DNA from: Theobroma cacao
Taxonomy: Eukaryota > Streptophyta > Magnoliopsida > Malvales > Malvaceae
Direction of reading: 5' to 3'
Assembly: GCF_000208745.1 (NCBI RefSeq)
Contig: NC_030851.1
Coordinates: forward strand, 16,074,495 to 16,138,494
DNA length: 64,000 nucleotides
Position 1 is the first letter of the stretch. The number at the start of each line of letters is the position of its first letter. A program made the position numbers and the translations under genes. Positions 56,399-64,000 of the stretch are shown piece by piece. Under the pieces are notes generated by a model. It made no database searches. It saw only the letters and a program-made list of their open reading frames with translations, and had not been told where the DNA came from.

Positions 56399-59029
56399 GT
56401 AATTTGTTTTTTTTTTTTATTAATTTTCTCAAATGCTATCTTTTTAAATATTGGTGTTGATGGTGTCTTTTACATTTAATTTTGTCTTATATTAGGACTT
56501 TTAACCTTTGATTTCTTAATTTGGTGCTTTAATCTTTGAGATAAATTTCTTTTGTTATATTCTGATTGTCTTTTTTTTTTTAATACTATTGTCATCTCTT
56601 TGGTTGTTGTGTTGGATATTTGTGAAGAACTACGGAGAAAAAAAGTGTTTGATTGTAGGTTCTCCTTTTATTTCGATTAACTGAAAAGTTATTCAGCTAA
56701 AACATACCCTAGGCTCCTTTATCATGTCTTTGATTTCCAAAGTGATTGGATTCCTTTATTAAGCGACTTTTTCTTTTCTTTTTGGTACAAGTGACTTTGA
56801 TTTCAAAACCATGAAACCAATGTACTTTAGGAATTGCGGGTTGGGAGATTGGGGGTTTCTTTCATAATCTTAGCTGAATCAATAAATAATGCAAAAAAGT
56901 GCATGTAATTTATCTTAGAGTTGTAAATAGATTAGTGTGAATCAAATCTCATATTTCCCCTAGTTATCTCTTCTGGTAACGGGAATTAAATCTCTTCTGT
57001 TCCATTCCCTGCATTTCTTTGCAATAAATATGATTTATTAGCCTTAGCTAAATGGTTGTTCACCTGTTCCATTAAAATTTAGCATCAGATGTTTTAGAAT
57101 GCATGGTCATTGCTTGATTTTTACTCAAATAATGATGAACTATAGTGTGAGTGGTAAGCATCAAACATGGAAAAACAGAATTTGCAGATTACCTGTGGAA
57201 ATTAAGAAACTAGAAAAAAAAGAGCTTAAGCACAACTCTCTTTTTGGTGTTATTTTAATTATCCGTCAGAGGCAACTCAACCTTTCATTGGCCAAAATCA
57301 CATGATTGGCAGGATTCTGGAATCTCCAGTGAGACCGATTATTCTCCTTCATATTATATTGGGAATATTTAGAATGCTTTCAAATATATTGTTTACTCTT
57401 CATCAAAATATGCTTCCGCTTTGACCTATTTTTTAAACTTCATCCATTGATATTTGGTACATGCTTCTTCAGAACCTTTTTATGCAATTAAATGCTGAAT
57501 TCTTCTTCTTGTGATGCTGGAAAATTTAGTTTTGACTGAAAAGATGTTAGAAAATTAATCAAGGGTTAATTACAAATTTGGTACTCAAACTGTAGTGAAA
57601 CTGTTGATTTGGTATCTTAATTAGGTACTCCAACCTTTATTCCTTTAAGCAGGTAGCACCTTTGTTAACTCTGTTAGTGACATGTTCAAAAACATCCAAT
57701 CAGAATGTGCTCTGTGTGTAAAATAGTCATATCATTTTTTCTTTTTCCTTTTATTTTTTAAATTTTAATTAAAAAATTGTAAAAAAAAAAAACCAGAAAA
57801 AGAGGGAAATTGGGAAGAGAGGGAAGGGGAGGGGAGGGAAGAGTGAGTGAGAAGGCAAGGGGGAGGGGGAGGCTGTTGCGAGCCAGATTGGTGCCAACCT
57901 ATCCGCTCCAAGGCAAATCAGTGCCAATCTGTCTTGAAGCTGGCAGATTAGCATTGATCTGCCCACACCGGTGCCGGTCAACCCCTCCACTTCCCACTCC
58001 CTTTTGCACTCTTCTCTCCCCTTTCCTCTTTCTCCCCCATTCTTTCTTTCTCTCTCTTTCTCTCTCTTTGATGGTTCTTTCATTTGAATTTTTTTTCTTT
58101 TTCAGATTTTTATTTTTTAATTCCAAAATATTTTTTTTAAAAGAAAATGACCTGGCTTTTTTTTTTGTACATGTGGTGTATGTTTATTGGTTATATTTGT
58201 CCATGTTAGACATTTGACTAATGAAATTAGTTAAATGTGCAAACTGATGGATGGAAGTGTAGTTCAGGTATTTAATTTTGAATTTTCTTTTTCAAGTAAC
58301 AAGTTGACAGTTTCACTGTAATTCGGCTGCCAAATGTGTAATGAAACCTAATCAAATAGTTTCATATTAAGTTTTGTTGTAGAACATTGCATTTTTTCTT
58401 TACCTTGGTTAAAAGTGTAATGAATGCATTATCTTTGTAGTATCTTTTTAGCACACTCATTGACATTAGCAAGTTCAAGATATGTCAAATTGTTAGTTGG
58501 TGGGTTTCTTTGACAATAGGTGGAATAAGACAATAATAAGCAGTGACTTGTTTAAACATTTTTTGTTGATCAAATTTGGGCAGAAGTTTTGAAACAGGTT
58601 GGCAGAGTTTGTATTTGAGCTTTGGATCTAACTCGAGATAAATCAAGCTTCAGGTTGAATAGTATGACATTTGGTTAAGGTTTTAGTAGGTTCATGTCTT
58701 TGCATGAATAAAACTTTTTTTTGCAGCAAAATAGCTTAAAGGACTACGTTGTATCTGACATATCTGCTCTTCGCTATTCATTTGTTATCAGTTATGTTTT
58801 GCATGATACAACAGGTTTTCAAAAGCTTGGGCAAGAAAAGTAGATTTTTGTTTGAGCTGCTAATTTACTTGTGTGATGAAAAGAAGCATGTAGTTCATTG
58901 TCGCACAGACTGCATTTTTTTTCCTCGTTTCCTTCAATCAATTAAATGTTTGTATCATTTATGAGATTGCTGATATATTGCTGATTTTATTTAAAATGAT
59001 TTCACATTGCAGCATGGAAACTTTTATGA
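55990..59029 (+). CDS. small two-span plant membrane protein, two exons
   Basis: CDS join 55990-56398 and 59013-59029, 141 residues. The start chosen is the Met of MRRQQQNHLHQ; an in-frame ATG 13 codons upstream (55951) is possible but adds a non-conserved leader. Residues 16-36 (RVFYELSALVLSLLRSPLTP) and the two hydrophobic spans (about 68-93 and 96-124) with GSVTFFIGFMLMPWIL and MVFYVAGIVSTVSMLGRSIL look like a widespread uncharacterised plant transmembrane protein family. A Pro/Ala/Ser/Thr-rich linker (41-65) precedes the first span. Exon 1 ends ...PRKDIP plus one base; exon 2 adds A-W-K-L-L and TGA. Function unknown. Confidence 0.8.
56399..59012 (+). other. intron of the membrane-protein gene
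   Basis: About 2.6 kb from GTAATT to TTCACATTGCAG; holds a TIR element at 57563-58348. No other gene seen. Confidence 0.7.
57563..58348. mobile_element. TIR non-autonomous element (Mutator-like?) in the intron
   Basis: 786 bp. Left end GGGTTAATTACAAATTTGG, then ACTGTAGTGAAACTGTTGA. The right end complement is GGTTTCATTACACATTTGG, then TTACAGTGAAACTGTCAAC: a long imperfect inverted repeat. TAATCAA flanks both sides (57556-57562 and 58349-58355). The interior has an AG-rich then CT-rich patch (57790-58075) and no convincing gene. The superfamily is uncertain. Confidence 0.7.
59013..59029 (+). CDS. membrane-protein gene exon 2 (five codons)
   Basis: CATGGAAACTTTTATGA after the acceptor; with the last base of exon 1 it reads A-W-K-L-L-stop, giving the C-terminus IPAWKLL. 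The rest of this exon is 3' UTR. Confidence 0.72.
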
Positions 59030-60617
59030 AGAGAAAAGTGGTTCAGACAGAGGGTTGGATAATGTGTTGGAGAATCCAGTGGCACTTGAGTTCCTGTGAA
59101 TGGTGCTGCCTGTTGCTACAAACAGGGAAAGGGAATTCACCAGGTTTCTTCGACTATTAATGCAGGGAATGTGGATAACTCTTGCTTCAAAATGTTACTG
59201 AAATATGTGGATATGGCTTCTTTGTCTAGTAGAAGTAGTGACTTGTCGAAGGATTTAACTGATCATGTGTATTGTATTCTTATTTGCGAGAAGAAATGGG
59301 AGGGTTGTTTCCCATTTCTTTCCTATATTCAGTTTCTATCGGGTAAGTCCCTGTTTCTTTCTTCTTTGTTTGAGGGAATCATATTGCCACAATATTTAAT
59401 CTAAAAGAACGTGGAATAAAAGAAAAAAAATAAAAAATGGGGGGGGGGGGGGTGGAATTTGGAGAAAGAATGAAAAGCAGTTAAGTTGAACAGTACCTTG
59501 GTGTTCTTGGATGGCAAGGTATCTTGACCAAATAATAGATGTAGTTTTGGGGCAGGTTCCTTCAATGATAAGGGTGGTTGGAGCCAGTTTGGCTTAATCA
59601 GGAGCATGGATGCATGAATCCATTCTGGGCAATTACTAGTGACACGGTCGATTTGCAGTTCTCACTTAACTAACGGTGCCGCCGTCCATGTTTTCTATTC
59701 TATTTATTTTTACCCGTGGAAGTTATCCTCGTGTTTTTGTGAACATCTGCAATTGTACAAGTGGCAGTATTTGGAAGTTTGGTGGCGCATTCATATTAAA
59801 CAATCAACTGCCTTTTAGCTTTATGCCCATGCCCAAATATTGGGTGCGTCATATTTTAGTATAGTATAGTGTCGAGTGTTTATCCCGATAGCAGCGGTGG
59901 AGAATGGTGCGTGGGAGTTGGGACCCGTTCGTCTTTAGTTGGTTTATTTCGTTGTGTGCTGTGCACGAAGTTCACCACTCTGACAGGCCTAGGCCGCCGC
60001 GGCAGTGCACAGACCCTCCTATCTGAAGTACCAGGTGTCCCAAATTTGGCAGCCTGCTCATGCGAATTTTGTCTACTGCGCCTCGCCCTCACCCACTCGT
60101 TTGCGTTGTTCGTTTTGTTTGCAGTGTCAGTTTTAAGAATCTTATGGGACAGGTGAGGTGTCTATTAAATAGGCCTTTGCTCCTGCTGTCTTACACGAAA
60201 CTCCCCTTACCCCTTTGATCTCGACAGCGATCAATGGTCAACTCTAGTCAGCTTAACACAATGAAAACAAACATCTGATGTTAGGTAGTCAGGCAAGAGC
60301 ACAGGTAATTGGACATCGATCTTACCCAAGCCAAGGCAAGGGCAGAGTCGACCGAGAGTCACAAGACAAGCAGAATTTTGTTATTTGTCCAATCATTTCT
60401 ATGACTGGTAAAAAGTGTATTGACAGGAACAAATCACAACCAAGAGAATCAAATCATTACATTAATTCCCCAGGACCAGGAGGAATACACAAAGCAATCG
60501 GAGGGGTAATCAAAGATGCAAAAACGATGAGATCCTAAAACGAAATAATTAATACACAAAATCACAAGAGAAAATTCCACATGGACAAGTGAGAAAGGTC
60601 AAAATCTAAGTGGGTGT
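59030..60617. other. 3' UTR and intergenic DNA
   Basis: The start is probably 3' UTR of the membrane-protein gene. A G-run of 12 lies at about 59440-59452. A GC-richer patch at 59870-60130 has open frames on both strands but no recognisable family. The right end should hold the 3' UTR of the DUF3339 gene (minus strand). Confidence 0.5.
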
Positions 60618-60827
60618 CTATTCAGTGTAGATGTGAACACCTATGGCGATGAGGAAGATGGTGATAAGTCCAAAGAAGATTATAGTGTGGACAAGAATCG
60701 ATATCCCACTGGTTTGCATGTTCCCGAACTCCACCACTTTGCTCCTTCCTGGCAACTGAAACAACAACCCTGGACTTAACAGCACAAAAAGCACCACTGC
60801 TATCACCACCGGACCCCAATCCGCCAT
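60618..60827 (-). CDS. DUF3339 family small membrane protein
   Basis: 69 residues, MADWGPVVIAVVLFVLLSPG through GVHIYTE. The MADWGPV start, SPGLLFQLPGR and the VEFGNMQTSG loop between two hydrophobic spans (about residues 7-25 and 45-66) are the hallmark of the plant DUF3339 family: single-exon, about 68 residues, two membrane spans. An in-frame ATG eight codons upstream (60851) exists, but the conserved family start is the internal one. Cellular role not established. Upstream, a CACGTG lies at 61236-61241. Confidence 0.9.
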   Translation of the reverse strand: MADWGPVVIAVVLFVLLSPGLLFQLPGRSKVVEFGNMQTSGISILVHTIIFFGLITIFLIAIGVHIYTE

Positions 60828-60851
60828 GCTTTTTCCAATCTTTCTCTGCAA

Positions 60852-61640
60852 CCTACTACTCTGTCCTGATGGTGAAGAAAGAAAAGGGAAAACTTATACT
60901 ATAGCCGATGAAGCTCAGAAGAGATGGAAGATTGAGCTGTCTTCGAAAGAAGAAAGCACGGAATAGGATGAGAGGGGAGGAGAATCTGTAAAGAGCGAGA
61001 AATGAGGTAAAGGCAAAATATACATGCATGTCGACATCGTGCCTTCTCGACAGATGTCAGTGCAATAGCTACGTGGCGGCATTATGGATCGTCCGTCCCT
61101 TTCCAACGAAATATAGAATGAGAACTCCTTTTTGGTTAGAACAGTGATTGTGATTTTCCTCTCTCTCTTTTTAATTTAATTTAATTTTCTCTTTTTCCAG
61201 AAAATGCCAGAATTCCAGAATTGCAAGCAATATGCCACGTGATTTGAATTGCGAGCAATTTCGTGATTGGTCCATCTTTCTTTCTTCCCATATTTCTTTT
61301 TTGTAATAAAAATAAATCCTTGCATTATTAATTCTTCTGTTAAACTAATTTATGTCAACATACACGTGAACAATATTACATGACATGACTTTTGACCAGA
61401 AAGCTACAGAATTGAGTCGATTAGTTGGTGCTGAAGCAATAACTTTTGACCTCAAACCTACAGAATTTACGAATAAGTGACAGACATTCACTTCCTGTAA
61501 TGGCATAATTGTTGCAGATGTGGACGAATTACAAAACCAGCTTTCAGCTTGGCTACCCAAGTTAAAAACAAATTCACCAATAAAATCCACAATGAAAATG
61601 CTATAAAACATATTCATATCAAAAGCAATAACTTCAAAAA
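60852..61640. other. upstream region of the DUF3339 gene, no other gene
   Basis: Contains the probable promoter and 5' UTR, including CACGTG at 61236-61241. Nothing else recognised. Confidence 0.5.
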
Positions 61641-61650
61641 CTTAAAATGA

Positions 61651-62155
61651 AATATTCAAATGAAACATTTTTTTATTAAAATTAAGATAAAAATTTATTA
61701 AAATTTTATTTTTTACCTTTTAGAGGTGTAAAATGTCTAATTAAATTTTTATATTACAAATTGAAAAAAAAAAGAATTGGTTTTATATATAAGAAAAAAA
61801 ATAGTTGTTAAAGATCATTAAACATATATTACTATTAATTGATTGAAAATAAAAGACATAGTTAATAATTAATAGTATTGTGGGAATTTGGTTTAATAAC
61901 CTCAAAGGCCTAGAGGTAAATATTCAAATGAAACATTTTTTTATTGAAATTAAGCAAAAAAAATTTATTAAAATTTTATTCTTCTAACTTTTTGAAATGC
62001 AAATTTTTTAATTAAATTTTTATATTATAAATTAAAAAAAAATTGATTTTATATATAAGAAAAAAATAGTTGTTGGAGATCATTAAATACATATTACGTT
62101 AATTGATTGGAAATAGGAGGCATAGTTGAGAATTAATAGCATTGTGGAAATTGGG
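61651..62155. repeat. direct repeat, two copies of about 240 bp
   Basis: Copy 1 about 61651-61891 and copy 2 about 61919-62155 share AATATTCAAATGAAACATTT, TTATTAAAATTTTATT, TTTTATATATAAGAAAAAA, AGTTGTT..AGATCATTAAA and AATAG.ATTGTGG.AATT blocks in the same order, with scattered differences. Confidence 0.85.
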
Positions 62156-62276
62156 AAGTGATAAAAAAATTGAGATTTATTAGTCACGTAATTAGGGAAG
62201 TGAGAAAATCTATCATTTAATTAATTGTCTTGACTTTTACATATTTTTAATGAGAAATGAGATAACTGTCACGGTC

Positions 62277-62541
62277 CATACCAATCTCTGTGAGATATTG
62301 TTTACTTTGGCCCACTGGTCTTACAGTTTTATCCCACAAAAAGCACCTCACTGGTTGAAGGTAGTGTAAACCCTTAAATGCCCAGTCGATGTGGGATTCA
62401 TGGCTCCCCTTTAAGACCATGACATCCTCTTTTAGCTCTCCTTTAGGAGTTTCTCTTCGATGTGAGATCTATGGCTTTACCTATTGGGAGCATATATTCT
62501 TCGAAGTGAGATTCACATGGTTCTATACTAGGACCGTGACA
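62277..62541. repeat. 265-bp repeat with perfect 11-bp terminal inverted repeats
   Basis: Starts TGTCACGGTCC and ends GGACCGTGACA, perfect inverted copies. Internal words (GATGTGGGATTCATGG; GATGTGAGATCTATGG; ACCATGACATCCTCTTTTAG) are repetitive. It resembles small LTR/TRIM-like plant repeats. No flanking duplication identified. Confidence 0.45.
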
Positions 62542-63006
62542 TCTTCTCCCATTTAAATAAGAGCCCACTATCCTCAGTGGCACATCATTAGTACCCTTAG
62601 AGTTCGTAATAACCCATGCAGTGCTTGGGTGGACGCTTTCATACAAGTCAGCTAAGAACTCGATTATATTTGAGTAAACACTAATAATAACCATGAGTTA
62701 GTTTATAAAAAATTAATAGCAAAATCATAGGACATAGTGAATACCATTTATGTAACCGTTGTATTCACATAAAAGAAAAATGTTTTATTAATATTGAAAG
62801 TAAGTACAAAGGGATTGAGAGTACCAATGCGCAATTGTCAGGCCATTAGGGCAGCCTTAGATGGTTAGCTACAAACATACCTTGACTAGTGAGACACCCT
62901 AACAATCCGTCAAATGCTCAACCCCTATAAAGAGCTAACGAGCTTTTACATTTATGCCATCAAAAACCGTTACAATGCATGAAATGGGGACATTCCTTCC
63001 TTTAAG
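62542..63006. other. gap between repeats
   Basis: About 460 bp; no gene seen. The part from 62800 to 63000 looks like decayed LTR-element sequence. Confidence 0.35.
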
Positions 63007-64000
63007 TGTCACGACCCGGAACCATCCTTGAGTCCGTGACAACCGTCGCAATGTCCCAATAGGCACTCATCCCCCGAATACCATATCGAGACCTCGTAAG
63101 GCTTTCGTATCAGTTTCTTATCTCCCCTGTGGTTAATCGTTGCCAAATGTCGTATTTTAGAGGCTTTTAAGCCTTTTTTCGATTTAAAACAGTGAAAAAA
63201 TAAATTTCACTTCATAGGGGCATTTTCATCATTTTTCGTCAAAAATTTCAAATTCGACCAAAATGTAGTACTTAAGCGAGAAGTGCATATTTTGAACTCA
63301 AAATTAAATTTGAATGTCTAAAACGTGATTTAAAATGGAATTATAACCATTTAAATAAAATAAAAATATTCGACAAAATATTCTATTTTTTTACAAATTA
63401 ATATTTATAGAGTATTTTGAAAATGATTTTTAGTAGCGTAAAAGTTAAATATATTTATACAAACTATAATATGGAAAACCAAAGAATGAAATTTAATTTA
63501 CAGTGCTACGTAGGCCCACAAATGAACAAAAGTAGTAAAGATAGTAAACCTACAGTTTTTGAAGTAGTATGACCAACTATAGTTCTCGACGATGTCTGCT
63601 ATCTACAAGCTAACCTGGCCTGAAATGATAGGATAAAAAAAAGGGTGAGATTATAAAATCTCAGTGAGTAAACAAACACCATCTAAATAATCTAAAGGCG
63701 AGTAAAGGGAGACAATTAAAAATAATTCATTTCAGCAAATTTTTCACAACACGAATATTCATTTCAACCAAATAATCAATATGGCTCGTGAATTTATCAA
63801 AACTTGGCTCATGCCAAATCCTGTACTTGGAGACACCTGGACCAGGGGTATCCAACAGAGTCCGCCAAGGTTGTGAAAAATTTTATATAATCATAAAACT
63901 TGTCTTTATTTTGAAAAAAAAAGCAGTCGTTCCTTGGCGTTGACTGAGTCTCACTTCACGTGGTGGTTAACGTGAAGTGCACTCAAAAAGCCCACCTCAG
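63007..64000. repeat. start of a probable gypsy-type LTR, cut by the window end
   Basis: Opens TGTCACGACCCGGAACC, a common start of plant Ty3/gypsy LTRs. Downstream it has LTR-like features (AGTGAGTAAAC near 63662; CACTTGG-type and GGAGACACCTGGACC sequence). No coding region is seen and the right end is not in the window. Confidence 0.5.

Noticed and set aside
57810..58217. 135-codon open frame in the intron of the membrane-protein gene
   Set aside because: Lies inside a TIR element in AG-rich and CT-rich low-complexity DNA, with overlapping open frames on both strands.
59869..60156. Open frames on both strands in a GC-richer patch
   Set aside because: No domain or family pattern; open frames on both strands are expected from the base composition.
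1..64000. tRNA, rRNA, CRISPR or bacterial operon signals
   Set aside because: None seen; the only tRNA-like sequences are retroelement primer-binding sites.

Overview
This is nuclear DNA of a flowering plant, almost certainly a eudicot. It is strongly AT-rich and intron-containing, and it carries several superfamilies of plant transposable elements plus three recognisable plant gene types. No bacterial, organellar or CRISPR signal was seen. The exact species cannot be read from the sequence alone.

Layout. (1) 1-10161 is a nest of LTR retrotransposons. A plus-strand Ty1/copia relic (1-3324, internally deleted) sits inside the 5' LTR of a decayed Ty3/gypsy chromovirus (about 3325-10161). A further segment of unknown type interrupts the gypsy leader. 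(2) 10597-15622 is a PIF/Harbinger DNA transposon with both ends, a TAA target-site duplication, a decayed DDE transposase and a decayed Myb/SANT-like ORF. (3) 15626-19524 is AT-rich non-coding DNA and a hAT-like non-autonomous element, followed by the promoter and 5' UTR of the main gene.

(4) 19525-50937 is the centrepiece: a type II (MIKC) MADS-box gene of the FLOWERING LOCUS C / MAF clade on the plus strand. The MADS exon (19525-19709) is separated from exon 2 (46204-46279) by an intron of about 26.5 kb. Exons 4-7 (100, 42, 42 and 114 nt of coding sequence) are clean; exon 3 could not be placed with confidence. Intron 1 holds two LINE copies on the minus strand. One was hit by a solo LTR (24016-24853, TSD CATCA). 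The other was hit by a structurally complete 10.25-kb Sirevirus-like copia element (26769-37019, TSD AATCA), antisense to the gene and carrying an extra ORF downstream of pol. Intron 5 carries a hAT-like MITE.

(5) 50938-55989 is 3' UTR and intergenic DNA. (6) 55990-59029 is a two-exon gene for a small two-span membrane protein; its last exon encodes only about five residues, and its intron hosts a TIR element flanked by a 7-bp duplication. (7) 60618-60827 (minus) is a DUF3339 family small membrane protein gene. (8) 61640-64000 is repeats, ending in what looks like the start of another gypsy-type LTR.

How it fits together. The three cellular genes are not a pathway; they are neighbours in a TE-rich plant region. 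The biologically interesting part is the FLC-like floral repressor candidate whose first intron, the classic regulatory intron of this gene family, has been expanded by nested antisense retroelements that bring their own promoters and palindromic LTR motifs. All functional statements rest on reading motifs by eye; nothing was searched or computed.
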